From contig CAWKGA010000008.1 of NCBI GenBank assembly GCA_963849095.1, positions 744,001 to 808,000 on the forward strand: a stretch of 64,000 nucleotides of DNA. Direction: 5' to 3'. Positions 51,937 through 60,879 of this stretch are shown here, one piece after another. The notes below the pieces were generated by a model. The model searched no databases, was not told the DNA's origin, and worked only from the letters and a program-made list of their open reading frames with translations. This DNA comes from JASHUC01 sp963849095 (GTDB taxonomy: Bacteria > Pseudomonadota > Gammaproteobacteria > Steroidobacterales > Steroidobacteraceae). Every line of letters begins with the position of its first letter. Position 1 is the stretch's first letter. The position numbers and the translations under genes are program-made.

Positions 51937-52326
51937 TCACTGAGCGCATTCGAGACTACCCTGCGTATCACCCACCCCCATGATGGGCCGGGCGTAGCAG
52001 GTCCCGCCACGTTGCAGGATTGTCTGCATTAGCTGCTGGGCCTCGCCTTGTGAGGCCTCCACCTGAGCCCGCGTCAGGCAGATCTCCTGCTTGATGCGTG
52101 AGCCCTGGACGTCCCCCAGCTGGCAGAAGCGTTCCTGGCCGTTCACGATCATGCGCCGATAGCCGTGGAAAGAGGAAGGTTGCTGCTTCTGCCCCGCGGC
52201 GAGCGCAGTCGCCGGGGTAATGGCTTGACTGGTGCCTGCTGCGGTAGCAGGCGCCGGAGCGTGCGATGCGCACGCAACGAGCACGGCAGCACCCGAGAGA
52301 ATGACGAAAGTCGTGGCCTGTCTCAT
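51937..52326 (-). CDS. Predicted lipoprotein, unknown function
   Basis: The 129-residue product has a signal sequence MRQATTFVILSGAAVLVACA with lipobox LVAC, so Cys19 should be lipidated. A low-complexity Ala/Pro/Thr linker follows, then a small domain with RRMIVNGQERFCQLGDVQGSRIKQEICLTRAQVEASQGEAQQLMQ and GTCYARPIMG. Three Cys in the mature domain could form disulfides. I recognise similar small lipoproteins in related gammaproteobacteria but no function. Confidence 0.75.
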   Translation of the reverse strand: MRQATTFVILSGAAVLVACASHAPAPATAAGTSQAITPATALAAGQKQQPSSFHGYRRMIVNGQERFCQLGDVQGSRIKQEICLTRAQVEASQGEAQQLMQTILQRGGTCYARPIMGVGDTQGSLECAQ

Positions 52327-52448
52327 TCCATTACCACCTATGCTCGATCGTCTGCCACAGATGGTAGCGCACCGCGCGGTACGACAGTTACCGGCAGGGC
52401 TGTTGAATTGCCCTTAAGCGGTCCGGCTGTGGCCTCAAGCACTTGTTT

Positions 52449-53165
52449 TTACTCGGCTATTGGGCCCCCCGGGAGCAACCAGTCAGCGTGAGTGAGGCGG
52501 ACATTCGCCGCCAGCGCCGCGGCAGCCGCAAGCTTGTGTTTGGCCTGCCAGGGTGGCCCGATCGATCGACCCGTCGCATTCAGGACAGCGTTGACGTCCT
52601 TGCAGCCGAGCGCTGCCGCCGCGTCCTGAAAAACGCGCGCGCGGTCGTACCAATAAACAGACCAGCCGCGCGCCTCGGCTGCGGCCGCCAGGGCTTCGCG
52701 ATACATGACGGAGTCCGCAACGACCTGCGCGCGATTGTCTGCGATTCGCTCCTCGATCGTCGGAGGAAGCGTGGCGCAGACCCGGATCGCAATGCTCGCA
52801 ATCGGTACTCGGACCGCCGCAGCCAGCGCCTCGAGACTCTCGCGCGCGCCGCGCGCTGCGGACTCGTGCACACGCTCTATGAGCGCCACGGCCTCGGCGA
52901 GCGAAATCGGCCGCGCCCGCGCGCTGCTCAGGTAACGGCCGACTGCCCATGCCCCTTCGTGATGATACGGGTGCGTCGGTAGGCCGCTAGTAAGGTCGAT
53001 GCGCCGGCGATCGATTAATTCTCCGCCGAGTGCGACGGTCACGAGCCAAGCCGAGTTACCGTGCTCTGCGGCGCCGATGGTTGCGGTTCGCTGCGTTTGC
53101 CCTCTCACCACATCTTCCACCTTGGAGAGAACATGGACTTGATTGACCCCGCCGGCCTGCGTCAT
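52449..53165 (-). CDS. Conserved hypothetical protein
   Basis: The 238-residue product has WLVTVALGGELIDRRRIDLTSGLPTHPYHHEG, AVALIERVHESAARGARESLEALAAAV, DNRAQVVADSVMYREALAAAAEARGWSVYWYDRARVF and a C-terminal helical region near PPWQAKHKLAAAAALAANV. This layout (strand with acidic residue, PYHHE, then long helices) is familiar from hypothetical proteins that look like a divergent RNase H-like fold. Function is unassigned. No signal peptide or membrane segment. Confidence 0.65.
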   Translation of the reverse strand: MTQAGGVNQVHVLSKVEDVVRGQTQRTATIGAAEHGNSAWLVTVALGGELIDRRRIDLTSGLPTHPYHHEGAWAVGRYLSSARARPISLAEAVALIERVHESAARGARESLEALAAAVRVPIASIAIRVCATLPPTIEERIADNRAQVVADSVMYREALAAAAEARGWSVYWYDRARVFQDAAAALGCKDVNAVLNATGRSIGPPWQAKHKLAAAAALAANVRLTHADWLLPGGPIAE

Positions 53166-53408
53166 GGCGCAGCGTCACTCCGCGCCAACCACCCCCTGCG
53201 ATGCGCGGCGCGCTGAGCGGACGTCCGGCGGCTCTCTGAGGCGCAGTCCTGCCGTTGAGCGGGTTTGCGTTACTGGACATAATTACAGTATGCCCGAGCC
53301 CACCACGATCGAGCCCGCCTATCGGATGCGAGTGTATCCGACGCGCCGGCGGCGCGCGCCGCTCGGGCGGGTGCATGGGGCGGCGTGTGCGACTCGGTCT
53401 GGACCCTC

Positions 53409-53657
53409 TCAGGAAACATTCTTTGCCCATCCGCGAGGCCGTCGCGGATAGAAGATCGAGACGTGGGCATTGCGCGCGCCGCATGCGGAGCAACGCATCC
53501 GAGGGATCGCCGATGCGATCCGCGTTTCCCAGCCAATGATGTGCGCGAGCGCGTCCGCGGACATTTCCCGCTCGTGGAAGCACTTCGTGCAGCCGACGGA
53601 GATGAATCCGCCAGGATGGTCGGCGAGTCGCGTCTTGGGTGTAATTCGGATCGCCAC
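53409..53657 (-). CDS. Small zinc-ribbon protein
   Basis: A GTG at 53657 opens an 82-residue frame: VAIRITPKTRLADHPGGFISVGCTKCFHEREMS, then ALAHIIGWETRIASAIPRMRCSACGARNAHVSIF. Two C-x-x-C pairs (CTKC, CSAC) separated by about 33 residues form a zinc ribbon like that in small hypothetical proteins of proteobacteria. The start could lie further upstream in the same frame. It is divergent from the SRAP gene, 78 bp away. Likely nucleic-acid or protein binding. Confidence 0.6.
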   Translation of the reverse strand: MAIRITPKTRLADHPGGFISVGCTKCFHEREMSADALAHIIGWETRIASAIPRMRCSACGARNAHVSIFYPRRPRGWAKNVS

Positions 53658-53735
53658 ATGCGAATCGTAGAAAGCGCGCTTGCGGTTCGTCCATGCAGTA
53701 CGATGACGCGGTCTGCACTGTATGGACGATTCCTC

Positions 53736-54410
53736 ATGTGCGGCCGGTACTTCCTGAAGATGCTTGCGGCATGGAACGAATACGCGGAGATTCGGGATGC
53801 TGGCTGGCAGGAGGACTTCGCTTCCTACAATATCGCGCCGTCCCAGGACGTGCCCGTGCTCCGGATGATCGACGGCACCCGCCACGGCTCCATGCTCCGA
53901 TGGGGCCTCATTCCATTCTTTTCCAGGGGCGAGCCGCCGAAGTACTCGACGATCAACGCGAGGGTCGAGAATATCGAAACCGGGCCCGTGTGGCGCGGGC
54001 CGTGGAAACGCAGGCAGCGTTGTATTCTTCCGGGCTCGGGATTCTTCGAGTGGCATTTGAGCGACAGCAGTACCAAACAGCCGTTCGCGATCGAAGTTGC
54101 CGATCAGCCTGTATTCGGATTTGCCGGCCTGTGGGACCGCTCGCAGAAGGCGGACGGAACGGCAGTTGAGTCCTGCGCCATCATTACGCTCCCAGCGAGC
54201 AAGCTCATGGCGACGATTCATAACACGAAGAAGCGGATGCCGGCCATTCTGCAGATCGAAGCTCGCGACACGTGGCTTGCCGGGAGTCCCATGGAAGCAA
54301 GGGCCGCGCTCACGCAGTACCCCGACGAGCTGTTGCACGCCTACAAGGTCAGCACGAGAGTGAACGCGCCGAAAAACAACGACGCGGAACTCGTGTCACC
54401 CGTGGGGTAG
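53736..54410 (+). CDS. yedK: SRAP-family protein (HMCES/YedK-like abasic-site DNA-protein crosslinker)
   Basis: The 224-residue product starts MCGRYFLK, with Cys2 as the residue that links covalently to abasic sites in the HMCES/YedK family. Other active-site segments are YNIAPSQDVPVLR (Asn), LPGSGFFEWH (Glu) and TIHNTKKRMPAIL (His). WGLIPFF and NARVENI are also conserved. The protein shields abasic sites in single-stranded DNA and is linked to SOS or replication stress in bacteria. The ATG is fixed because the Cys must be at position 2 after Met removal. Confidence 0.95.
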   Translation: MCGRYFLKMLAAWNEYAEIRDAGWQEDFASYNIAPSQDVPVLRMIDGTRHGSMLRWGLIPFFSRGEPPKYSTINARVENIETGPVWRGPWKRRQRCILPGSGFFEWHLSDSSTKQPFAIEVADQPVFGFAGLWDRSQKADGTAVESCAIITLPASKLMATIHNTKKRMPAILQIEARDTWLAGSPMEARAALTQYPDELLHAYKVSTRVNAPKNNDAELVSPVG

Positions 54411-54475
54411 AGTTGCAGCGCGGCCTGCTGCGCGATGGTGGGAGCGGCTCATGTCAACCGCGCGGCCAAGCGGCT

Positions 54476-55147
54476 CTATGATCCCTGCCGGCGTGCCTCG
54501 TCAATCACCGTCGGGAAGTCGATTTGCGCGGACGGACCGGTGAGGATGTGATCACCGACCACGAAGCCGGGTGTCTGGAAGATGCGCAGGCCACGCGCGA
54601 GATTGAAATTATCGATGATCTCGTTGGTGATGCTGGGTGCGGCCATGTCGTGGCGCAGTCGATCAATGTTCAGACCCACGCTTTTCGCCGTGGAGAAGAT
54701 TGCGTCCTCCCCCCATGGACCGCGGTAGGCCATGAGCGCTTCGTGAAACTGCCGGTACTTGTGCTGGCGCCTCGAGGCGAGCGAGGCTCGCGCGGCAATC
54801 AGCGATTCCGGAGTCAGGATGGGGAACTCCTTGAGGATCAGCTTCACATGCGGATCGGAGCGCAGTGCGCTCTCCAAGCGGGGCTCGACAGCCTTGCAGT
54901 ACGTACAGGCGTAATCGAAGAACTCCACGATCGTTACATCGCCATGTGCGTCGCCAAGCACCGGCGAATCGCGATCGTTTTGCAGTGCCTCCAGATGATC
55001 GATCACCGTCTGATCCGCGGCCGATGGCGGTACGTCGGCAGCGCGGCACGCGGGCGCTGCGAAGCCCAGTCCGAACCAGCCTGCCACGGTCAGGCTGAGC
55101 GTCACCGTGAGCAGGAATCCGCCGGTATTCGTAGTGTTGTTACGCAT
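54476..55147 (-). CDS. DsbA-like periplasmic thioredoxin-fold protein
   Basis: The 223-residue product has a signal segment (GFLLTVTLSLTVAGWFGLGFAAPACRA) and a DsbA/BdbD-like domain: HLEALQNDRDSPVLGDAHGDVTIVEFFDYACTYCKAVEPRLESAL with the CTYC redox site, then LILKEFPILTPESLIAARASLA and FQTPGFVVGDHILTGPSAQ, which contains the cis-Pro of the fold. Family members form or shuffle disulfides, often in Com1-like proteins. The ATG at 55147 begins the signal peptide; longer frames do not. Confidence 0.9.
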   Translation of the reverse strand: MRNNTTNTGGFLLTVTLSLTVAGWFGLGFAAPACRAADVPPSAADQTVIDHLEALQNDRDSPVLGDAHGDVTIVEFFDYACTYCKAVEPRLESALRSDPHVKLILKEFPILTPESLIAARASLASRRQHKYRQFHEALMAYRGPWGEDAIFSTAKSVGLNIDRLRHDMAAPSITNEIIDNFNLARGLRIFQTPGFVVGDHILTGPSAQIDFPTVIDEARRQGS

Positions 55148-55260
55148 CGTTGTGCACTCGTCGAATCGAAGTGAGTGAGGACAGTATAGCGGAGTGTCGT
55201 GAACGGGCAGCTCACAGCTCTGCCTGCGTCGGCGACCATCGTCGGCGACGGTAAGATAAC

Positions 55261-55539
55261 ATGCTACGCAGCGTGCTCGCGGTATTCGGCACGCAGGAGC
55301 CAAGAGGCGGCTGCTGGTTCGAATCCGATCGTGTCAAGCTCCATCTCGGCGTCGACAAGAATTTTCATTCTGCAAAGAAGGCACACCCGGGTCTGCTGGT
55401 GAGTGATCTGCAAGCGATCATTGAACGCTGTCGAGAGAGAGGATTCGCGATCATCGATGACGCGCCGCTTCCGGGTTACCAGCGCATCTTCGTCAATGAC
55501 CCCTTCGGAAATCGTCTCGAGCTGATGCAGAAGGTGTAA
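55261..55539 (+). CDS. VOC-family protein, N-terminally truncated
   Basis: The 92 visible residues match the C-terminal three quarters of a one-domain VOC protein: GGCWFESDRVKLHLGVDKNFHSAKKAHPGLLVSDLQAIIERCRERGFAIIDD and YQRIFVNDPFGNRLELMQKV. Family members are about 120-130 residues and begin with a beta strand (HVQLAMP-like) that is absent here; the region upstream shows no in-frame continuation. It is probably a degenerate gene, though a start at 55261 with a rearranged N-terminus cannot be excluded. Confidence 0.6.
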   Translation: MLRSVLAVFGTQEPRGGCWFESDRVKLHLGVDKNFHSAKKAHPGLLVSDLQAIIERCRERGFAIIDDAPLPGYQRIFVNDPFGNRLELMQKV

Positions 55540-55636
55540 GGCGTGGCGTCACAAGCACGCCCGGTGCCGAAGGAGCCGCGGCCCCAACGGACTGGATCCT
55601 GAGCGAGGTATCGACCGGTGTCGATCAGTCGGGCGG

Positions 55637-56290
55637 CTAACGCACATCCGGCTCCTGGGGCCGAGCCGGTACCGCGAGATTGCTCAAGTCGCTGCCACGC
55701 GCCTGCACGTTTTGCAGGAGCCAGTTCTGGATGTTGGTCTCGATGACCGAAGGACCGGAGCCGTCGATCGTGTGTCGGTAAAGAATCTCGATGATGCCTT
55801 GTTTCGACTGGAACACGCGCGACATCCAGACCTCGCCGTATCCGTCCTTGGCATGGACGTAATAGAAGATCGCATAATAGGTAAAGCGCCCGGGGCTCGA
55901 GGGATCGGGGACTGAAAAAGGCGTGATGAGGGTGCCGCCTCGGGATCTCACTCCATCGAGCATCTCGTGGGCCAGCTGCTCCGGCTCGATGACATGACCT
56001 TGGCCGTCCCGCGTGCTCATGTGGTTGACGACAATGGAGTCTTTGGCCGCATCGGGATGCTCGGTATCGATCGTGTAGTAGGCGCCCCAGCCATTGTCGA
56101 TGCGCTGGATTTTGTACGGCAGAAATCGCTGTCCGGAAAAGGCAATTGAAGGCAAGTGCCGGCCCGCGACTTGACTCTGGCCTGGACCCTGACCCGATGG
56201 CGCTTCGGCTGCCGATGTCGTCAGCGCAGCAAGGAGCAGCAGGACCGATATGGCTATGTAGCGTCGTGGCGGTCGCGTCATCTCATGCAT
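55637..56290 (-). CDS. Secreted hypothetical protein
   Basis: The roughly 217-residue product has a signal peptide (RRYIAISVLLLLAALTTSAAEA) and a globular part: FLPYKIQRIDNGWGAYYTIDTEHPDAAKDSIVVNHMSTRDGQGHVIEPEQLAHEMLDGVRSRGG, FTYYAIFYYVHAKDGYGEVWMSRVF and GPSVIETNIQNWLLQNV. Starts at 56290 or 56281 both leave the signal peptide intact. I know no family. It lies on the same strand as the MoxR block but 114 bp away. Confidence 0.65.
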   Translation of the reverse strand: MHEMTRPPRRYIAISVLLLLAALTTSAAEAPSGQGPGQSQVAGRHLPSIAFSGQRFLPYKIQRIDNGWGAYYTIDTEHPDAAKDSIVVNHMSTRDGQGHVIEPEQLAHEMLDGVRSRGGTLITPFSVPDPSSPGRFTYYAIFYYVHAKDGYGEVWMSRVFQSKQGIIEILYRHTIDGSGPSVIETNIQNWLLQNVQARGSDLSNLAVPARPQEPDVR

Positions 56291-56404
56291 CCTCTTTACT
56301 CGTGATGTGTGGTAGCTCCACAGTATCATCCCCGATGCGCTACGAACGTCTGCCCTCGGATCCGGTTGATCGGGCTTCGCCGCCCGACTCGCATCGCCCG
56401 TCTC

Positions 56405-57697
56405 TCAAATCAGCCGCCGCTGCCGAAACTCCCGGTAAGCTTCGAACACCGCGCGATCCAGATGTTCCGGACGCGCAGTGAGCGCCGCGGCTCCGAGCGA
56501 GCGCAGCGCCCGCACGTTCGCTGCGATGGTGTTCGCGTACTCGACGGCGGCGAGCGCCCGGTAGGCGCCGAGCGGCTCCCCGACGACGGCCTGGGCGAGC
56601 TCCCGGATCCGGGCGCTCTCGAACCCGGCGACGAACGCGAAGTGCTTCGGAGTGAGCAGCCGGACCGCCTGGACGAGCTGCTCCCCCGCGGAGGCGTCCT
56701 CGAGGTCGGTCAGGATCACAACGAGGCTGCGGCGGTGAGCCATGGAGCGAATGTGGGCCGCCGCGAGGACCGGATTGGACTCGCCCACGTGCACCTGGCA
56801 GGCCGCGAGGAAATCACGGATACGAATGAGAGCCGCACCGCCGCGCGCGGGTGGCAGGCTAGCGAGCGGCCGGGCCGCGAACACCAGCACGCCGACCGCG
56901 TCGTCGAGCGCGGCAGCGCGCTGCGCGAGGCGTGCGGCGATGTTGACGTAGAGGCTCAGACGATCAACGTCACCCGCGCCGAGCCCGCTCGCGCGGCCGG
57001 CGTCAATGGCGACGATGACCTCCAGGTGCTGGTCCTCGGACATGTCCCGGCTGATCAGCCGTCCGCGGCGCGCGCTCGCCTTCCAGTCGATGACACGCAG
57101 CGGATCGCCCCGCCGGTACTCGCGCAGCTGCAGGATCTCCGCTCCGGCGCCCGGGCTGCGTGCGCGCTCCGCGCCCGCACTCCGGTTGCCGGCCGCCTGC
57201 TCGATCCGATCGACGATATCGGGGACGACCGAGACGGTGCATTCGATGGAGGCGCGCCGTGACCACCAGGCGAGGCGCAGAGGGCCGCCGAGGCGGATGG
57301 CCGGCGCAGGCCACGGATACCGACCCAGGCGCCGCGCGGCTGCGCGCAGGATCGCGCGAGCTGGAATCCCGCGCGCCAGCCGCAGGATCTCCGTGTGGGG
57401 CTCGGCGGTGAACTCGCCGGGCGCCGAGAGCAGCACTTCGACCCACAGATCGAGCCGGGAGTCCTGGCGCAACGCGTACTGCACCTCCCGCGCCCCCCCG
57501 AGCGGCCAGCGCTCGGGCGCAAGCGTCTCGAGTTGCAGGGCGCACCGGCCGAGCGCCGCCCCTTCGTAGGCCAGGCCGAGCAGCAGCAGAGCGCAGGGCA
57601 TGCACCACCAGCGTGCGAGGTCGGGGTTCCACTGCCCGAGGATCGCGAGCAGGGCGATGAGCAGGATCAGAATGAGCGCATTGCGTCGCAGGCTCAT
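56405..57697 (-). CDS. DUF58-domain protein of the MoxR locus
   Basis: The 430-residue product begins with two membrane helices (LILILLIALLAILG and WWCMPCALLLLGLAYEG). A beta-rich middle leads to the DUF58 signature ILQLREYRRGDPLRVIDWKASARRGRLISRDMSEDQHLEVIVAIDAG, whose DxxRxIxWxxxAR core is followed by a VWA-like domain. It is last in a five-gene minus-strand operon, 10 bp after MoxR, the most frequent DUF58 partner. Such proteins are thought to work with MoxR ATPases in envelope or metal-centre assembly. Confidence 0.92.
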   Translation of the reverse strand: MSLRRNALILILLIALLAILGQWNPDLARWWCMPCALLLLGLAYEGAALGRCALQLETLAPERWPLGGAREVQYALRQDSRLDLWVEVLLSAPGEFTAEPHTEILRLARGIPARAILRAAARRLGRYPWPAPAIRLGGPLRLAWWSRRASIECTVSVVPDIVDRIEQAAGNRSAGAERARSPGAGAEILQLREYRRGDPLRVIDWKASARRGRLISRDMSEDQHLEVIVAIDAGRASGLGAGDVDRLSLYVNIAARLAQRAAALDDAVGVLVFAARPLASLPPARGGAALIRIRDFLAACQVHVGESNPVLAAAHIRSMAHRRSLVVILTDLEDASAGEQLVQAVRLLTPKHFAFVAGFESARIRELAQAVVGEPLGAYRALAAVEYANTIAANVRALRSLGAAALTARPEHLDRAVFEAYREFRQRRLI

Positions 57698-57707
57698 GCG
57701 CGGCTCC

Positions 57708-58655
57708 TCAGCGCGGTACGGGCACCCGCTCGAGGAGGGCGTGCGCGAGCGCGTGATCGCTGCGTCCCTCGAGGGCCGCGACGGCCGAGAGCATCAACCG
57801 ATGCGGTACGGTCCAGGGCGCGACGAGCTTCACGTCGTCGGGCGTGACGAACTCCGAGGCGCGCAGGCCCGCGGCCACGCGCGCCGCGCGCAGCAGCGCG
57901 AGCGCTCCGCGCGTGGACAGTCCGAGCGCGATCTGAGCATGCTCGCGCGAGGCCTGCGCGATCGCGAGCACGTAGTTGATCAGCTCCGGAGCCACGTGAA
58001 CCCGATCGGCGCACTCGCGCGCCTCCGCTAGTTGACCGGTGGTGACAGCCGCCGGCCCCACCAGGGTGGCTTCCGCGGTGGATTCGATAGTTCCATAGCG
58101 ACCCAGCACGGCGGCTTCATCGTCGGGCCCGGGGTAGCTCACGTCGATGCGCATCATGAACCGGTCGAGCTGGGACTCGGGGAGGGGGTAGGTGCCCTCG
58201 AACTCGTGCGGGTTCTGCGTCGCGATGACGAGGAAGGCCGGCGGCAGCCGGTAAGTCTCGCGGTCGATCGAGACCTGGCGCTCCGCCATCGCCTCGAGCA
58301 GCGCGGACTGAGTCTTCGGGCCCGCGCGGTTGATCTCATCGACCAGCAGCACGTCGGTGAATATCGGACCCCGATGCAGCACGAACTTGCGGCTCGCCTC
58401 ATCGAAGACGTGGACCCCGGTAATATCCGCCGGCATGAGGTCCGCTGTCCCTTGCACCCGCGTGAAGCTCCCTCCCAGCGCGGCCGCGAGACTCTTTCCG
58501 AGGAGAGTCTTGCCGAGGCCGGGCGGGCCCTGAACCAGCACGTGCCCGCGCGAGACCATGGCGATGACGAGGGCACGGATCAGCTGCCGCATCCCGATGA
58601 CGGTGCCGCCCAGCCGCTCTTGCAGCCGGGCCTCGAGCTCCTGAAGCGCACTCAT
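57708..58655 (-). CDS. MoxR-family AAA+ ATPase
   Basis: The 315-residue product starts MSALQELEARLQERLGGTVIGMRQLIRALVIAMVSRGHVLVQGPPGLGKT with Walker A GPPGLGKT, Walker B VLLVDEIN, sensor 1 FLVIATQNP and Arg-finger region PESQLDRFMM. A C-terminal helical lid follows. MoxR ATPases are chaperone-like AAA+ enzymes acting with VWA/DUF58 proteins. Its start overlaps the DUF4350 stop by four bases. A long frame extending upstream in the same phase runs through DUF4350 in another reading and is not the gene. Confidence 0.93.
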   Translation of the reverse strand: MSALQELEARLQERLGGTVIGMRQLIRALVIAMVSRGHVLVQGPPGLGKTLLGKSLAAALGGSFTRVQGTADLMPADITGVHVFDEASRKFVLHRGPIFTDVLLVDEINRAGPKTQSALLEAMAERQVSIDRETYRLPPAFLVIATQNPHEFEGTYPLPESQLDRFMMRIDVSYPGPDDEAAVLGRYGTIESTAEATLVGPAAVTTGQLAEARECADRVHVAPELINYVLAIAQASREHAQIALGLSTRGALALLRAARVAAGLRASEFVTPDDVKLVAPWTVPHRLMLSAVAALEGRSDHALAHALLERVPVPR

Positions 58656-59878
58656 TCCAGGTTCCTTCTCAGTTGAGCCAGCAGGTTCTGCAGTTGGACC
58701 AGATCGACGCGCTCGCCGGCGCAGGCGCTGGCGTAACACGCTTGCAGCGCGCGGCGCTGCGCGGCCGACACGCCGGCCTGCGCCTCGAGCCACGGCCAGA
58801 GGGAGGCGTCCTCCGCGAGGCCGAGCCGCTCCCGCAGCCCGTGGAGAAAGTCCTCGATCAGGCGCTGGGCCGCATCGCTCGGCCGAACGACCGCGGCGAA
58901 GTAGCACGCGCTCGCTTCGACATACGTGGCCTCGTCGAGCGGCTGCCACGGGCGCTGTGCGGCTCGCAGGGGGAGGGCGCCCAGAACGAAGGCGAGCCAG
59001 AGCAGCACGATCCAGGCGAGCGTGTGATGCAGGCGCGGATCGGCAAAGAACGCCTTCCCGTCGTAGAACGCGGTCGCCCCCTGGTGCGCATCGTCGAAGA
59101 TCACCGCTCCGCCGGGCGCGAGCGACCAGGCGACGATGTTGGCCAGGAGCTGGGCGTTGTCCGTGAGTGAGAGCGCCGCATTGGAGAAGGCGCTGCCGAC
59201 AGTGAACAGGATGATCTGCCCGGCACCACGCCGCTCTAGCCACAGCGCGGGGTCGCCGCCGTCGGTGCGTTCGGCGAGCTCGAGCGGCATCAGTCCGTCC
59301 TCCAGGCTCATCTGCCAGCGCCGCGCGGGAAGAGGCGAGAGCGCCGTGACGTGACCGACGGCGGCGAGGAGGGCGTGCTTGCCGCGCGGCTCGATGTCCA
59401 GCTTGTCGGCGGCGAGCGATGCGAGACTCCGCGCCGATTGTTGCGGCGGGCTGAGCTCGAGCCCCGTCATGCGCTGCAGCCGCTCCGCGAGCAGCGGATC
59501 GGCGCCGAGGGTCCAGAGCGGCGTATCCTCCAGGGCCGCCATGACGAGCAAGGTGTTGCCGCGCTCGACCCACTTCTCGAGATCGGCGAGTTCGGCCGCG
59601 CGCGCCGGCACGCGTTGCGGCACGGTGACGAGCAGGAGGTTGCCGGCCGGCCGCGCGAGCAGCCCCGGCAGCCGATCGTACCGGTAGCGCAGGCGCACCG
59701 CGGGGATGTCCTGCGCGCCGAGCCAGCGCCACGCGGCCAGATAGCCGTCGGGACCGCTCTCGCTCGAGAGCGGCAGGACGATCTCGCTGCGTCCGAGCGA
59801 GGGCTTGGGGAACATCAAGACATAGAACAGGCCGAGCGCCCCTATCGCCAGAGCGAGCACGAGCAGGCGCTCTTTCAT
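58652..59878 (-). CDS. DUF4350 membrane-associated protein
   Basis: The 408-residue product has an N-terminal helix (LLVLALAIGALGLFYVLM) and a DUF4350 domain: LSSESGPDGYLAAWRWLGAQDIPAVRLRYRYDRLP, LLLVTVPQRVPARAAELADLEKWVERGNTLLVMAALEDTP, IILFTVGSAFSNAAL and AVIFDDAHQGATAFYDG. A second helix (TLAWIVLLWLAFVLGALPL) precedes a cytoplasmic helical tail. It overlaps the genes on both sides by four bases. DUF4350 is a GATase-like fold of unknown function regularly found beside MoxR and DUF58. Confidence 0.88.
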   Translation of the reverse strand: MKERLLVLALAIGALGLFYVLMFPKPSLGRSEIVLPLSSESGPDGYLAAWRWLGAQDIPAVRLRYRYDRLPGLLARPAGNLLLVTVPQRVPARAAELADLEKWVERGNTLLVMAALEDTPLWTLGADPLLAERLQRMTGLELSPPQQSARSLASLAADKLDIEPRGKHALLAAVGHVTALSPLPARRWQMSLEDGLMPLELAERTDGGDPALWLERRGAGQIILFTVGSAFSNAALSLTDNAQLLANIVAWSLAPGGAVIFDDAHQGATAFYDGKAFFADPRLHHTLAWIVLLWLAFVLGALPLRAAQRPWQPLDEATYVEASACYFAAVVRPSDAAQRLIEDFLHGLRERLGLAEDASLWPWLEAQAGVSAAQRRALQACYASACAGERVDLVQLQNLLAQLRRNLE

Positions 59879-60876
59879 GAGATGGTCTCGGCTGCGGCGG
59901 CACCGATGGCTGCGGGCGCGGCGAGGAGCTGGGCATGGAGCGCTCGCGCGTTGCGCAGCACCTCCTCGGGGATCGCCGTGGCCGCGGAGTGCGGACCTCC
60001 GTAGAGTGCGCGCTCGGCGAGGACCGCGACGCGCCCGAAGTCCTCACGCTGTCGCGCGGTGTCGAAGCGCGCGTGGTCGATGAGCTCGCGGCAAGTGAGA
60101 TTCCGATCGCTCCGCAGCCGCTGCGAGCGCGTGAGTGCTTGCACGAGCAGCCGCAGCAGCAGCACCGGCCGCTCGTGCGGAGCGGCAGAGGCGAGGTCGA
60201 CGGGGTCCGCCGAGCTCTCTTCGGCCGGCTTGCTGCCGGCGCCTGGGCGCCGCGCGGCCGACCCCGGACGCCGGCTCGAGCCCATGAGCCCGGCCGCCCG
60301 CAACTCGATGACGACGGCGGCTCCGACTCCGATCACGATGAGGCCGGCCAGAGCCATGAGAAGCAGCCGTCGCAGGCGCGGCCCGATGCTCAAGTGCGGA
60401 AGGAAGCGCAGCCAGCCGGGAGGGTTTCCGCTCACGGGCTGGAGCCAGCTTCGGACCCAGGCCGCGATCCGGTCCCACAACGAAGGAGGCGAGGGCGGCG
60501 GCTTCAGGCTGAGCGCAATCTCCTGGAGTCTCGACACGCTCAGTCGGAGCGCCGGCGGAGGCCCGGCATACCGATAGGCGAGAGCGTCGAGATCGGCGAG
60601 GGCGCGGCTGCTTGCCTGCTTCGGCCAGGCCGCCGGCAAGAGCGTATCCAGCCCGAGATCGTGAACCGCCCTCTCCACCCCGGGACAGGCTCCGCGCAGG
60701 GCATCCAGGCCCCGCAGCTTTGCGTCGGCGCGCAGCGCGCAGTTCGCGAGCAGGGCGTGCGCGGCGCTCGCATCGGCCGGCGCAGGGACGCTCGCGGGCG
60801 CGGGCGGATCTGCAGGGACCGGTGAGACGGCTGCGAGCCCGAGGAGCCCAAGCAGGACGGCCTGCGGTATTCGCAT
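59875..60876 (-). CDS. DUF4129-domain membrane protein
   Basis: The 333-residue product has a signal segment (AVLLGLLGLAAVSPVPA), a helical periplasmic part (LALSLKPP, WDRIAAWVRSWLQPV), a membrane helix (LLLMALAGLIVIGVGAAVVIEL) and a C-terminal DUF4129 domain, recognised by LLRLLVQALTRSQRLRSDRNLTCRELIDHARF and FGRVAVLAERALYGG. DUF4129 is often found at the C-terminus of transglutaminase-like proteins or alone in MoxR operons, as here. It starts 3 bp after the preceding gene's end and overlaps DUF4350. Confidence 0.88.
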   Translation of the reverse strand: MRIPQAVLLGLLGLAAVSPVPADPPAPASVPAPADASAAHALLANCALRADAKLRGLDALRGACPGVERAVHDLGLDTLLPAAWPKQASSRALADLDALAYRYAGPPPALRLSVSRLQEIALSLKPPPSPPSLWDRIAAWVRSWLQPVSGNPPGWLRFLPHLSIGPRLRRLLLMALAGLIVIGVGAAVVIELRAAGLMGSSRRPGSAARRPGAGSKPAEESSADPVDLASAAPHERPVLLLRLLVQALTRSQRLRSDRNLTCRELIDHARFDTARQREDFGRVAVLAERALYGGPHSAATAIPEEVLRNARALHAQLLAAPAAIGAAAAETIS

Positions 60877-60879
60877 CGA

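Noticed and set aside
53056..53718. A longer minus-strand frame overlapping the zinc-ribbon gene
   Set aside because: The neighbouring frame with two CxxC pairs is the plausible coding one; this one has no motif.
57708..60047. Single 779-residue protein ending in a MoxR domain
   Set aside because: Only the last 315 residues are MoxR. The rest is a different frame of DUF4350 and DUF4129 and is low-complexity Arg/Ala/Pro sequence. The MoxR gene has its own start overlapping DUF4350.
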